Assembly: GCF_000759855.1 (NCBI RefSeq)
Contig: NZ_JNAI01000003.1
Span: 106,363-170,362 of the forward strand
Origin: Prochlorococcus marinus str. MIT 9107
Lineage (GTDB): Bacteria > Cyanobacteriota > Cyanobacteriia > PCC-6307 > Cyanobiaceae
Reading direction: 5' to 3'
DNA: 64,000 nt
The translations under genes were made by a program, and so were the position numbers. The notes below the pieces were generated by a model. It saw only the letters and a list, made by a program, of their open reading frames with translations. It did no database searches and was not told the origin of the DNA. Shown here one piece after another: positions 1 to 8,442 of this stretch; within the stretch, counting starts at the first letter, position 1, and each line of letters opens with the position of its first letter.

Positions 1-512
1 CTACTGTTTACGCAGCAAGATTATTGAACGAGAAAAAAATAGAAAAAATTGTTTTAACAAGACCAGCTGTAGAAGCAGGTGAAAGTTTGGGATTCCTTCC
101 TGGAGATTTACAACAAAAAGTAGATCCATATTTAAGACCTCTATTTGATTCTTTACATAGTATTTTCGGATATGACAAAACAAATTCGTTAATCGAGAAA
201 GGAATTATTGAAGTTGCTCCTTTAGCCTTTATGAGAGGTAGAACCTTGGATAACTCTTTTGTTATTTTGGATGAAGCACAAAATACAACTTGCTCTCAAA
301 TGAGAATGTTTTTAACCAGATTAGGTGAGAGATCTAAAATGGTTGTAAACGGAGATATTACTCAAATTGATTTAAAAAAAGACCAGGAAAGTGGCCTCAT
401 CGAAGCAACAAGAATTTTCTCCGAAACTGAGGGTATAAAATTTTGTTATTTAACTGTTGAAGATGTAGTTCGTCATCCTTTAGTTCAGAAAATTATTGAG
501 GCTTATAGATAA
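1..512 (+). CDS. PhoH-family ATPase, C-terminal part (cut by left edge)
   Basis: The frame is open from base 3, so the gene begins left of the window and the TTG at 24 is internal. The visible part matches the C-terminal half of PhoH/YbeZ proteins: [18 protein letters not shown], the Walker-B-like stretch [10 protein letters not shown], and the NGDITQIDL sensor-type motif. The Walker A loop would lie upstream, outside the window. PhoH proteins are cytoplasmic P-loop ATPases linked to RNA metabolism, and in many bacteria they sit close to ybeY and era; era is 1.4 kb downstream here. The stop at 510-512 is followed by a 74-base gap before the next gene on the same strand. Family assignment is firm; the biochemical role is known only from the family. 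Confidence 0.93.
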   Translation, partial: TVYAARLLNEKKIEKIVLTRPAVEAGESLGFLPGDLQQKVDPYLRPLFDSLHSIFGYDKTNSLIEKGIIEVAPLAFMRGRTLDNSFVILDEAQNTTCSQMRMFLTRLGERSKMVVNGDITQIDLKKDQESGLIEATRIFSETEGIKFCYLTVEDVVRHPLVQKIIEAYR

Positions 513-586
513 CTTTATAGCTCTGGTGATCCGTACCCTGAAATTTCAAAAATCAAGTAGAATAGGTTTATATCTATTTAAAAAAA

Positions 587-1324
587 ATGCCAGCAAGTAG
601 TAATTTTAATCAAGCTATTCGTGAAGCACAAACTAGCTCAATTGTTGGACCTAATGTTGTTCAAAAAGCTCTACCTTACGTCGGAGGAGGCATGGTGCTT
701 ACTTCTTTAGGTGTCTTAGCGGGTGTCTCACTAATAGCAACAAATCCTGGACTTTTCCAGCCTCTTTCAATAGTGGCTTTAATTGCAGAACTAATTTTGT
801 TTTTTATAGCAACAAGCGCTGCAAACAATGCAAATAATGCAAAGGCCTTGCCTTTGCTAACTGGATTTAGTTTGCTAACTGGATTTACTTTAAGCGGAAT
901 AGTTGCTTTAGCGATAGGAACAATTGGTATTGGTTCGGTAGGAACAGCAGCATTAGCAACAGGTATAACTTTCGTTATTGCATCTTACACTGGTCAAAGA
1001 ATGAGCGATAGTGTTGGCCAAGCACTAAGTGGTGTAGTTGGACTTGGTTTGATAGGACTTCTCATAGCAATGTTTGTTCAATTGATTGGAGGGTTCTTTG
1101 CTCCAGGAGTTTTTGGAGGTTCTGGCTTTGAATTGATGATTGCAGGATTTGGAACTGTCTTATTTGTTGCGATGTCTTTTGTAGATTTTTATACAATGCC
1201 AAGAAGATATAATGATGATCAATACCTAGCAGGGGCTTTAGGTATGTATCTAACTTATATAAATCTTTTCGTTTTTATTTTAAGATTAATGATTGCCCTA
1301 CAAGGTGGCAACAGGAGAAATTAG
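587..1324 (+). CDS. Bax inhibitor-1 / YccA-family membrane protein
   Basis: A 245-residue, strongly hydrophobic protein with about seven membrane segments from residue 34 to the end. The N-terminus is polar (MPASSNFNQAIREAQTSSIV). The Gly/Ala-rich helices, the MSFVDFYTMPRRY segment near residues 196-208 and the LYINLFVFILRLM-like C-terminal helix are typical of the Bax inhibitor-1/YccA family (UPF0005), which forms Ca2+-leak or stress-related channels in the inner membrane; the cyanobacterial role is not known. ATG start at 587. A strong terminator-like hairpin follows 29 bases after the stop, so transcription probably ends here. Confidence 0.88.
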   Translation: MPASSNFNQAIREAQTSSIVGPNVVQKALPYVGGGMVLTSLGVLAGVSLIATNPGLFQPLSIVALIAELILFFIATSAANNANNAKALPLLTGFSLLTGFTLSGIVALAIGTIGIGSVGTAALATGITFVIASYTGQRMSDSVGQALSGVVGLGLIGLLIAMFVQLIGGFFAPGVFGGSGFELMIAGFGTVLFVAMSFVDFYTMPRRYNDDQYLAGALGMYLTYINLFVFILRLMIALQGGNRRN

Positions 1325-1352
1325 TTTTTACTAAGAATTTTAATCACCAAAG

Positions 1353-1379
1353 AGCGTTGATTAAATTCAACGCTTTTTT
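1353..1379 (+). terminator. Rho-independent terminator after the Bax-inhibitor gene
   Basis: A perfect 8-bp inverted repeat (AGCGTTGA at 1353-1360, TCAACGCT at 1367-1374) with a 6-base loop is followed directly by a run of T on the + strand (1374-1379). It lies between two convergent genes. The T run overlaps the stop codon of the reverse-strand gene ending at 1378, so the spacing is very tight. Confidence 0.8.
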
Positions 1380-1905
1380 ATTTGGAGATATCAAGAATTT
1401 GTTTTTTTATAAATTCCTTTTGCTCTGAATCATATTTTGTTGAATTTTTAAAACTATTTCCCATATTATCTAAGTCTCTAAGCACTTGATTAACAGACTT
1501 TGTAACTAACTTAGTTTGAAGCAGTTTCAAGATAGCTTTACATCTATCTGAAATATTTTCTGATTTTATCCCATATTCATGATTATTATTTCTTCGATGA
1601 ATAATAATTTGAGCGGAACTCATTATTAAATTCTTTACTACTATTTCTGCTACAGCATCCCCACCTTCATTCAGTTTGTAAATTAGTGAAAAAGGAAGTT
1701 TATCTAACAAAAAACAATCTTTATCAGACAAAGTGTATGCAAAAAATCCTCTGAGCCCATTTCTTGATTTAATTAACTCTGCAATTCTATCGGCTAAAAC
1801 CTCTTCGCTTAGTAAATCTTCAGCCCACTCTTTACACCATTGTGCGGATATGTTTATTGCTTGCGTAAACGAAGCTTCTTTTAAATTTATGGTTTTTTTT
1901 TTCAT
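1378..1905 (-). CDS. Conserved hypothetical protein (cyanobacterial type)
   Basis: A 175-residue soluble, probably helical protein starting at ATG with an unusual lysine run (MKKKTINLKEASF). No catalytic motif or membrane segment is visible. The middle holds SRNGLRGFFAYTLSDKD and the C-terminal third is charged. The length and the absence of low-complexity sequence suggest a real gene, and it is the only long frame in the space between the Bax-inhibitor gene and era. It is divergent from era with 38 bases between the two starts, so the promoters must overlap. I do not recognise a function; RNA or ribosome-related work would be a guess from the neighbours only. Confidence 0.75.
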   Translation of the reverse strand: MKKKTINLKEASFTQAINISAQWCKEWAEDLLSEEVLADRIAELIKSRNGLRGFFAYTLSDKDCFLLDKLPFSLIYKLNEGGDAVAEIVVKNLIMSSAQIIIHRRNNNHEYGIKSENISDRCKAILKLLQTKLVTKSVNQVLRDLDNMGNSFKNSTKYDSEQKEFIKKQILDISK

Positions 1906-1943
1906 TTTTGATCAGAATTTTATTATTGATGCATTAAAAGTCT

Positions 1944-2858
1944 TTGACTAATTATAGATCTGGGTTTGTAACTTTACTAGGAAGGCCAAATGTGGGGAAA
2001 TCTACTTTAATAAATAAATTGATTGGAGAAAAAATAACAATTACTTCTCCAATAGCGCAAACTACTAGAAATAAATTAAAAGGAATACTTACTACAAAAA
2101 ATGGGCAAATAATTTTTGTAGATACACCAGGTGTTCATAAACCTCATCATCGCCTTGGAGAGATATTAGTAAAAAATGCAAAATCTGCAATTAATGGAGT
2201 TGATATGGTGATTTTTGTAATTGATTCAAGTGAAGAACCTGGTAGAGGGGATGAATATATATTGAACTTTTTAATCGCAAATAAAACTGAGTTTATTGTT
2301 GCGTTAAATAAGTGGGATTTGGTTAATAAAGAATTTAGGAATTTGCGATTAGATCAATATAGAAGATTTTTTGGAATTAATAGAAATTTTCAAATTGTAA
2401 GTGCTTTTCAAGGAGAAGGATGTTCTGAACTAGTTGATAAGGCACTTAATTTCCTTCCAGAGGGACCAAAACTTTATGACGAAGATACGATATGCGACCA
2501 ACCATTAGATAATTTGTTATCTGATTTAGTAAGAGAGCAGGTATTAATAAATACAAGAGAAGAAGTACCTCATAGTGTTGCAGTAAAGATAGAAAAGATA
2601 GAGGAAATGAAAAGAAAAAATGGCAAAAATTTTACAGCTATTTTGGCTACTATTATTGTTGAAAGATCAACTCAAAAAGGCATTCTTATTGGAAAGAAAG
2701 GTTCAATGTTAAAAATTATTGGTCAGTCAGCAAGATTAAATATTTCAAAATTGATTGATGGCCCAGTTCACCTGGAGTTGTTTGTGAAAGTTGTTCCAAA
2801 TTGGAGAAAAAAAGAATCAAGGTTAATTGAGTTTGGTTATGAGGAAGATTTCAGATGA
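1944..2858 (+). CDS. era: GTPase Era
   Basis: A 304-residue Ras-like GTPase with a C-terminal KH domain, the full length for Era. Visible motifs: G1 GRPNVGKST (residues 13-21), G2 around [10 protein letters not shown]3 DTPGVHKP, G4 NKWD near residue 122, and the KH signature [15 protein letters not shown] near residue 250. Era binds the 3' end of 16S rRNA and acts as a checkpoint in 30S maturation at the membrane. The start is TTG at 1944, giving [16 protein letters not shown]. Its last codons overlap the next gene by 4 bases (ATGA at 2855), so translation of the following trmD-ispF frame is likely coupled to it. Confidence 0.97.
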   Translation: MTNYRSGFVTLLGRPNVGKSTLINKLIGEKITITSPIAQTTRNKLKGILTTKNGQIIFVDTPGVHKPHHRLGEILVKNAKSAINGVDMVIFVIDSSEEPGRGDEYILNFLIANKTEFIVALNKWDLVNKEFRNLRLDQYRRFFGINRNFQIVSAFQGEGCSELVDKALNFLPEGPKLYDEDTICDQPLDNLLSDLVREQVLINTREEVPHSVAVKIEKIEEMKRKNGKNFTAILATIIVERSTQKGILIGKKGSMLKIIGQSARLNISKLIDGPVHLELFVKVVPNWRKKESRLIEFGYEEDFR

Positions 2859-4075
2859 GTAGTTTTAATTTTGATGTAATTACATTGTTCCCTAAAGCTT
2901 TTGAATTAATAAATAATTTAGGTGTTATAACAAGAGCTCTAGATAAGAATTTGATCGATGTAAATTTATATGATTTAAGAGAATATGGAGAAGGTTCTTA
3001 CAGACAAGTAGACGATAAGCCTTATGGAGGAGGCGCAGGGATGGTATTAAAACCAGATCCTATTTATAAGGCATATGAATCAATTAGAAAATCACCTAAA
3101 AGTAAAACTTTGTTGATGACCCCACAGGGTAAAGTCTTAAAGCAAAATGATCTTACTAGATGGTCCACTTTGGATCAAATAATAATTATTTGTGGTCAAT
3201 ATGAAGGTTTTGATGAAAGGATTAGATGTTTAGCTGATGAAGAGATATCGATAGGTGATTATGTACTTTCTGGAGGTGAAATACCTGCTATGTCAATAAT
3301 TAACGGTTTGACAAGATTATTACCAGGAACACTTGGAGATTCAAACTCTTTAGTGGATGAGAGTCATAATTCTTCTTTATTAGAATATCCTCAGTACACG
3401 AGGCCATTAACTTTTAGAGATATGAAAGTGCCAGATATTTTAGTGAGCGGTAATCATGAAGAGATTAAATCGTGGAGAAGACGAAAAAGTATTGAAAGAA
3501 CATTTGAGAGAAGAATTGACATAATTTCAAATGAAAACTACAAAAAATCCCCACAAAGTAAGAGAATAATAAAAGAATATAATCAATTCATGAAATTTAG
3601 AATAGGTAATGGATACGATATTCATAGATTAGTAGAAGATAGAGAATTGATTATTGGAGGTGTAAAATTGCACCATCCTGAAAATTTAGGATTGGATGGT
3701 CATAGTGATGCTGATGTTTTAAGTCACTCAATAATGGATGCATTGTTGGGAGCACTTTCGCTGGGCGACATAGGAAAGTATTTCCCCCCATCTGATGAAA
3801 AATGGAAAAATGCTGATAGCTTGTTTTTGTTATCAAAAGTAATTGACTTGATAAGACAAGATGGTTGGGAAATAAATAATATTGATAGTGTTCTCGTCGC
3901 TGAAAGGCCAAAAATCATGCCACATATAAAACTAATGAAAAAAAACATTTCTGAAATATTAAATATTGATGAAAATTTAATTGGGATTAAAGCAACTACG
4001 AATGAAAAATTGGGTCCAGAAGGGAGAGAAGAGGGTATAAGTTGCCATTCAGTAGTGCTAATTGAGAAAAAATGA
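2855..4075 (+). CDS. trmD-ispF: TrmD-IspF fusion: tRNA m1G37 methyltransferase joined to MECDP synthase
   Basis: One uninterrupted frame of 406 codons holds two complete enzymes. Residues 1 to about 240 are TrmD, which methylates G37 of t[35 protein letters not shown] and YPQYTRPL form the trefoil-knot SAM site. Residues 246-406 are IspF, the MEP-pathway enzyme making 2-C-methyl-erythritol 2,4-cyclodiphosphate: [27 protein letters not shown] and KATTNEKLG are its metal and cytidine-binding motifs. No stop or frameshift lies between them. An in-frame ATG at 3590 marks the start of the IspF part, so internal initiation could also yield free IspF; no convincing Shine-Dalgarno precedes it. The gene overlaps era and the next gene by 4 bases each. 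Confidence 0.93.
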   Translation: MSSFNFDVITLFPKAFELINNLGVITRALDKNLIDVNLYDLREYGEGSYRQVDDKPYGGGAGMVLKPDPIYKAYESIRKSPKSKTLLMTPQGKVLKQNDLTRWSTLDQIIIICGQYEGFDERIRCLADEEISIGDYVLSGGEIPAMSIINGLTRLLPGTLGDSNSLVDESHNSSLLEYPQYTRPLTFRDMKVPDILVSGNHEEIKSWRRRKSIERTFERRIDIISNENYKKSPQSKRIIKEYNQFMKFRIGNGYDIHRLVEDRELIIGGVKLHHPENLGLDGHSDADVLSHSIMDALLGALSLGDIGKYFPPSDEKWKNADSLFLLSKVIDLIRQDGWEINNIDSVLVAERPKIMPHIKLMKKNISEILNIDENLIGIKATTNEKLGPEGREEGISCHSVVLIEKK

Positions 4076-4518
4076 AATCAAATTTAAATTTGAAAAAGAA
4101 ATTTCAAAGATTTTGTTTAGTATTGATTTTCTTAGTCGTTTTAATTTTTCAATCTGATATCCCCAATTTAAAAGCTCTTACTATGGAAAATTATCAAGGT
4201 GAAATGGTCATAGAGGAATTAAGACTTAAAGTCCCTGCCGATGTAAAAGCAGTATGGTTAAATGCTGAAAAAGAAATATGGGAGCCATGGTTATCTTCTC
4301 AAGATGGTTTTTTGGGTAGACAATTATTTTGGGATAAAGAAAAAGAAGAAGCTTTAATATTGGTAAATTGGAAAAGTAAAAAATTATGGAAAAGCATATC
4401 AATGTCAGAAGTAAATGTAGTCCAAAAAAAGTTTGAAGATAATGTTAGAGCTGCTCTAAATGGTGGAGAAAATCCTTTTGAATTAATTTATGAGGGAGAG
4501 TTAGATAAGCAACGATGA
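4072..4518 (+). CDS. TIGR03792-type cyanobacterial protein
   Basis: A 148-residue protein with an N-terminal hydrophobic segment (residues 14-28, [15 protein letters not shown]) that could be an uncleaved anchor or signal peptide. A compact domain follows with [30 protein letters not shown] and [17 protein letters not shown]. This resembles the small antibiotic-biosynthesis-monooxygenase-like fold grouped as TIGR03792 in cyanobacteria; no substrate is known. It starts at the ATG in the ATGA overlap with ispF and ends in another ATGA overlap with larB, so it sits in the middle of a coupled four-gene unit. Confidence 0.8.
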   Translation: MKSNLNLKKKFQRFCLVLIFLVVLIFQSDIPNLKALTMENYQGEMVIEELRLKVPADVKAVWLNAEKEIWEPWLSSQDGFLGRQLFWDKEKEEALILVNWKSKKLWKSISMSEVNVVQKKFEDNVRAALNGGENPFELIYEGELDKQR

Positions 4519-5171
4519 ATTTTGATATTAACTTTGATTTTCAAAGAAGAGAGAGACTTGGGCTCATTGAGGCTATTTGGGGGCAAGATAAGAGTCTGGA
4601 CCAATTAAAGAGATTATCTGAAAGTGTATTAAGTAAAAATGAGGTTGTTTTCATTACTAGGATTAATAGAGAAAAGGCTTGTTATCTTTTGGATTTGTAT
4701 GATGATGCACGATTCTGTGAAGAAGCAAATTGCCTAATAATTGGTAAAAATCTGAAAAAAATAAATACAAATAAAAAAGTTGCAATAATTTCAGGAGGCT
4801 CAAGTGATTTAGCCGTAACACTTGAAGCACAATTAGCGCTTGAAATTTATGGAGTGAATTTTCAATCTTTCATAGATGTTGGAGTAGCAGGACTTCATCG
4901 ATTAATTAGTCAGTTAGAAGAAATTAATAAATATGATGTATTAATAGTTTGTGCTGGTATGGAAGGGGCTTTGGCAACAGTTGTGGGAGGATTGTTGGCA
5001 CAACCGATAATCGCAGTGCCCGTTTCAGTTGGCTACGGCATTAGCAAGGATGGAGAAACTGCTTTAAATAGTATGTTGTCAAGTTGTTCTCCAGGTATTG
5101 CAGTTATGAATATAGATAATGGTTACGGAGCAGCAATGGCGGCTTTGAGAATTATTAAAAGTATTTCCTAA
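4515..5171 (+). CDS. larB: LarB-like pyridinium-3,5-biscarboxylate synthase (PurE-related)
   Basis: 218 residues. The C-terminal part carries the PurE-like core: VAIISGGSSDLAVTLEAQ, DVGVAGLHRL, VCAGMEGALATVVGGL, PVSVGYG and the NIDNGYGAAMAALRI tail. LarB carboxylates and hydrolyses nicotinic acid adenine dinucleotide in making the nickel-pincer nucleotide cofactor of lactate racemase. The partners LarC and LarE are not in this window, so either they lie elsewhere or the protein has another job; in older annotation it is called a PurE-related protein or AIR carboxylase-like. Start ATG at 4515 overlaps the previous stop by 4 bases. Confidence 0.88.
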   Translation: MNFDINFDFQRRERLGLIEAIWGQDKSLDQLKRLSESVLSKNEVVFITRINREKACYLLDLYDDARFCEEANCLIIGKNLKKINTNKKVAIISGGSSDLAVTLEAQLALEIYGVNFQSFIDVGVAGLHRLISQLEEINKYDVLIVCAGMEGALATVVGGLLAQPIIAVPVSVGYGISKDGETALNSMLSSCSPGIAVMNIDNGYGAAMAALRIIKSIS

Positions 5172-5175
5172 ATAC

Positions 5176-5307
5176 TTACTTTTTTTCTATTTCTAATAGG
5201 TTCTCTATCCATAAATTAAGTTGTTTTGAAAGTATTCCTTCTTCTCTCATTTTGATTGCCTTTATAACGACTTCTGTGTTTACCCACTCTGGAAACCTTT
5301 TCAGCAT
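5176..5307 (-). CDS. Small hypothetical protein, 43 residues
   Basis: A short reverse-strand frame starting with ATG at 5307 (MLKRFPEWVNTEVVIKAIKM...) and ending in TAA at 5176-5178. It encodes a charged, probably helical peptide with three acidic/basic stretches and the tail LWIENLLEIEKK. It lies in an otherwise gene-free 480-base gap and ends 4 bases past the convergent larB stop. The protein-like composition supports coding, but its short length keeps this uncertain. No function is recognised. Confidence 0.55.
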   Translation of the reverse strand: MLKRFPEWVNTEVVIKAIKMREEGILSKQLNLWIENLLEIEKK

Positions 5308-5374
5308 TTATTTTAATATTCAGTAACTTTAATTTGGTACAAATTTTTATAAAGACAAGATCTAAGTAACAAAT

Positions 5375-5542
5375 TTAATCTTTAATGTTTGATTTTGTAC
5401 CTAATCTAGAAAGCTCAGATGAGGTATGTTCACTTTCTACATTTTTTAATCTTTCAATTAACTCAGTGAGATCTTTGTGGGCTAACTCCCCATTTTGCTC
5501 CCATTTTAGGGACCTTGAGTTACTATCAATTTTTTCTTTCAT
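5375..5542 (-). CDS. Small hypothetical protein, 55 residues
   Basis: A reverse-strand frame from ATG at 5542 to TAA at 5375-5377, beginning MKEKIDSNSRSLKWEQNGEL and containing LTELIERLKNVESEH, a likely amphipathic helix or short coiled coil. It is hydrophilic and soluble with no cysteine and no membrane segment. It sits 112 bases from the thiS stop on the same strand and 67 bases before the other small gene. No function is recognised; it resembles the many short conserved hypotheticals of picocyanobacteria. Confidence 0.55.
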   Translation of the reverse strand: MKEKIDSNSRSLKWEQNGELAHKDLTELIERLKNVESEHTSSELSRLGTKSNIKD

Positions 5543-5654
5543 TGTTCTATTTAAGTATTAAGAATATAAAACGAAAACAGGAAAAATTTGGTTATTGTTT
5601 CAAGCCTAAACTTAAAAAATTATGAAGATTTTTAATATAAAAAAAATTTATCTT

Positions 5655-5864
5655 TTAACCACCACCAACTATTGAAACGATTTCTAAATTATCCCCATCT
5701 TTAAGTTTAACTTTTTCCCATTTTGTTGAATTAATAATTAAATTATTTAACTCTACGACAATTGTGTTGGGTTTATATCCCATTAAATTTAGAGCTGTAG
5801 ATAGTAGAGCATTTTCTTGATCAAGTTCTATTTTTTTTTCTTCTCCATTTACTTTAATTTTCAT
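5655..5864 (-). CDS. thiS: Sulfur carrier protein ThiS
   Basis: A 69-residue ubiquitin-like protein ending in the diagnostic C-terminal Gly-Gly (IVSIVGGG), which is adenylated and thiocarboxylated to carry sulfur for the thiazole ring of thiamine. The beta-grasp pattern is visible: MKIKVNGEEKKIELD, a helix around LLSTALNLMGY, then VVELNNLIINSTKW and LKDGDNLEIVSIV. There is one more Gly than the minimal GG tail. Its first codons overlap the end of thiE by 11 bases, so the two are co-transcribed and probably translationally coupled. Confidence 0.93.
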   Translation of the reverse strand: MKIKVNGEEKKIELDQENALLSTALNLMGYKPNTIVVELNNLIINSTKWEKVKLKDGDNLEIVSIVGGG

Positions 5865-6909
5865 GAGACAACTCTTTTAGGATTATATTAGCGTCTTCTC
5901 TCGGATCTTCAGAATTCATTAATTGCGAAACTAAGGCAATTTTTTTAAACCCATTTCTTCTTAAATATGAAATATTATTTGACTTGATTCCTCCGATAGC
6001 AAACCAAGGAATATTTAAATCTTTTGTTAATGTTTTGATCTTTTCAATACCTATAGGTTTTTTGTTCTTTTTTGTAGCAGTTTCAAATACTGGTCCTATT
6101 CCTATGTAATCACAACCCTCCTCAAGAGCATTAGAAATATCAATTTCATTATTTGCGCTTATACCAATGATTTTTGAATATCCTAATAATTTTCTTGCGT
6201 TTTTCAAATCTAAATCATCTTGTCCAAGATGAATTCCATCTGCATTAGATGCTAGAGCTATATCAAGTCTATCGTTAACTATGAATAACGAATTATATCT
6301 TTTACATAGATTTTTGATCTTAATTGCTTCTTGAAGATGATCTTTATCAGTTCCCTTTTTAAATCTATGTTGAATGATTCTTACTCCCGCAATTAAAATC
6401 TCTTCAATTATTTCTAATAAATTTTCCTTTTGATCTGTGATAACGTATAAGTCATTTTCTTTTAATATTTTCTCCGACTTCCTGGATTTGCTTAAGCTTA
6501 ATAGATCGATTTCTATAGTATAAATTTCATATCTAATTTCCGAAGCGATTTTTGAAAGTTCATGATTATGTAGCCTTGAGAATTCCTCTATGACTCTCAA
6601 TGCTTCTTGAACTCTGCCGGAATTAGAACTTACAATTTGCTCAGGGGTTTTTCTTTTGATTTGCTCTTGATGAGTCAACCCCTTGCATTTGTCCTCAAGG
6701 TGATTTCTAGATTGTTTATAAACTTCTAAATGATTTTTTCCTAAAATTTGTCTAAAATTTTTAATCCTTTCAACATATTTTTCTTTGCCCAGACCAAATC
6801 TAGCCCAATCTTCAAGAACTCTTAGTCCCTCTCTAGCTCTATCAAGATTTGCATCAATAATTTGAAATGTTCTTAAATCTTCAGACTTTATAGAATTGAA
6901 ATCTTGCAT
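5854..6909 (-). CDS. thiE: Thiamine phosphate synthase ThiE with cyanobacterial N-terminal domain
   Basis: 351 residues, longer than the roughly 210 of enterobacterial ThiE. The C-terminal part (about residues 150-351) is the TIM-barrel synthase: YVITDQKE, VRIIQHRFKKGTD (usually Q-Y-R-x-K), FIVNDRLDIALASNADGIHLGQDD, IGISANN, GCDYIGIGPVFETATK and WFAIGGI. It joins HMP-pyrophosphate to thiazole phosphate. The N-terminal 145 residues (DANLDRAREGLRVLEDWARF...) form the helical extension seen in cyanobacterial ThiE. It lies 7 bases downstream of ribF and overlaps thiS by 11 bases. No thiamine riboswitch can be fitted into the tiny gap before it. Confidence 0.95.
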   Translation of the reverse strand: MQDFNSIKSEDLRTFQIIDANLDRAREGLRVLEDWARFGLGKEKYVERIKNFRQILGKNHLEVYKQSRNHLEDKCKGLTHQEQIKRKTPEQIVSSNSGRVQEALRVIEEFSRLHNHELSKIASEIRYEIYTIEIDLLSLSKSRKSEKILKENDLYVITDQKENLLEIIEEILIAGVRIIQHRFKKGTDKDHLQEAIKIKNLCKRYNSLFIVNDRLDIALASNADGIHLGQDDLDLKNARKLLGYSKIIGISANNEIDISNALEEGCDYIGIGPVFETATKKNKKPIGIEKIKTLTKDLNIPWFAIGGIKSNNISYLRRNGFKKIALVSQLMNSEDPREDANIILKELSHEN

Positions 6910-6916
6910 ATATAGT

Positions 6917-7840
6917 TTATTTTTGGGAATTTTTAAAAATTTTTAGGGCATTATCTCTATCTTTTTTAATTTGATTAGAAAGTTGATTTATATTCTTGAA
7001 CTGTATTTGAGATCTAAGCTTTTCAACTGGTTCTACAGCTAGATTTAAACCATATAGATCTATATCTTTATTAATTAAATGAACTTCAACTGCAGATGGC
7101 AATAAAGGATTTATTGTTGGTTGAGAACCAAGGTTCATAACAGATTCAATCTTTTGGTTGGAATTTTCTATAGTTGTCCATGCTGCGTAAACTCCTTCCC
7201 CAGGTAAAAATTTTCTACCATCTATTTCAAGATTTGCGGTAGGCCATCCTATACTTTTCCCAATTCCTTTACCTTTAACAACCTTCCCATTAAAATTATA
7301 AGGCCTATTAAGAATTTTGAAAGCATTTTTAAGATCACTTTTCTCTAATAAATCCCTTATTCTGCTGCTGCTTATTCTACCTTCTTTGTCTTCTAAAATT
7401 GGAGTAATTTTTAGTTTAATGTCCGTATCTTTAATCATATTTTTTATAGTATTTATGTCTCCACTTCTTTTAAAACCAAATTTAAAATTAGCACCCACAG
7501 AAATATTTTTTGCTTTTAATTGATTTATCAAAATATCTCTTACAAATATTTCTGCACTTAATTTGGATAGTTCTTTATCAAAAGGAATAAGAACTAATTG
7601 TTCAATCCCGAGATCTTCAAGAATAGGTAGTTTTTCATAAGGAAGATCAAGTCTAAGACGCGTCTCTTTATATAACACTTCTCTAGGATGAGGCCAGAAG
7701 CTTGCAATTGTTGGGGTATATTGATTTTCTTCAACCACACTTTTTATTAATTTTCTGTGGCCAGCATGTAGGCCATCAAAACTTCCAATAGCTATTGAAG
7801 TAGGATTCTTAACTTCAGATGGAGATATTAAAGAGATCAA
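6917..7840 (-). CDS. ribF: Bifunctional riboflavin kinase / FAD synthetase RibF
   Basis: 307 residues with the two expected domains. The N-terminal adenylyltransferase shows IGSFDGLHAGHRKLI (the nucleotidyltransferase HxGH-type motif) and the downstream GRISSSRIRDLL. The C-terminal flavokinase shows GKVVKGKGIGKSIGWPTANL and LPGEGVYAAW. The enzyme converts riboflavin to FMN and FMN to FAD in the cytoplasm. Start ATG at 7840; it appears to be the first gene of the ribF-thiE-thiS unit and is divergent from the DUF3611 gene with 68 bases between starts. Confidence 0.96.
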   Translation of the reverse strand: MISLISPSEVKNPTSIAIGSFDGLHAGHRKLIKSVVEENQYTPTIASFWPHPREVLYKETRLRLDLPYEKLPILEDLGIEQLVLIPFDKELSKLSAEIFVRDILINQLKAKNISVGANFKFGFKRSGDINTIKNMIKDTDIKLKITPILEDKEGRISSSRIRDLLEKSDLKNAFKILNRPYNFNGKVVKGKGIGKSIGWPTANLEIDGRKFLPGEGVYAAWTTIENSNQKIESVMNLGSQPTINPLLPSAVEVHLINKDIDLYGLNLAVEPVEKLRSQIQFKNINQLSNQIKKDRDNALKIFKNSQK

Positions 7841-7908
7841 AAGATTACGTGCAATTTTATGATTTTGATGGCAAATTTGAATAGATTATAGTTTATTCGA
7901 TCAAATGA

Positions 7909-8442
7909 ATGTCTGACAAAATTGATTTTCAGTCCCTTTCATTTGTAATGCGGCGCATTGGATGGATACGCTTTTGGGTTCAATCCATTTTAGGTGTTGT
8001 TGTTGCAGCTGTTTTGCTTTTTTCAAATGTTGTAAATAATAGCGAAGGACAGCTTAGCTTGGCGCCTGGTCTATCAATTACAACAATTTCTCTAATTTTA
8101 CTACTTTTTAGTCTTTGGCAAGGTTGGTTAATAGTTAGAACAGGAAGAGCAATCGCAAGCAACGCAAGACCCTCAAGAGGACAAACAAGTAAATTAATAA
8201 AAAGAGGTCTAATAGTTGATTTGTTAGGAATTTTGTTTGGATTAATTGGATATCAAGCTCTTATGGGCGCCTTATTTATACAAGCATCTTCTCAGACGAC
8301 TGGACAATTGATAACAGCGACATCTGATATCCCAATTACTGGACTTGAAATATTATCAGTTCTCAGCAACACGCAAGTTATTGCTGCTCATTTTTTTGGA
8401 CTTTGCTTTTCTTTATGGCTTTTAAGAAGGATTTACAAATGA
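7909..8442 (+). CDS. DUF3611 / Tic21-PIC1-like membrane protein
   Basis: 177 residues with about four membrane helices: [56 protein letters not shown], and [16 protein letters not shown]. The opening [18 protein letters not shown] and the conserved region with [17 protein letters not shown] fit the DUF3611 family, which includes the chloroplast envelope protein Tic21/PIC1, implicated in protein import or iron transport. A role in metal transport here is inference. The ATG at 7909 is chosen; an overlapping ATG at 7905 hits a stop after three codons. Its 3' end overlaps that of the convergent surE by 21 bases. Confidence 0.8.
   Translation: MSDKIDFQSLSFVMRRIGWIRFWVQSILGVVVAAVLLFSNVVNNSEGQLSLAPGLSITTISLILLLFSLWQGWLIVRTGRAIASNARPSRGQTSKLIKRGLIVDLLGILFGLIGYQALMGALFIQASSQTTGQLITATSDIPITGLEILSVLSNTQVIAAHFFGLCFSLWLLRRIYK

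Noticed and set aside
1..183. 60-codon reverse-strand frame at the left edge
   Set aside because: It is antisense to the conserved PhoH-type gene and has low-complexity Phe/Leu runs.
6910..6916. Thiamine riboswitch before thiE
   Set aside because: Only 7 bases separate ribF and thiE, and no THI-element stems are seen upstream of ribF, so no riboswitch is supported.
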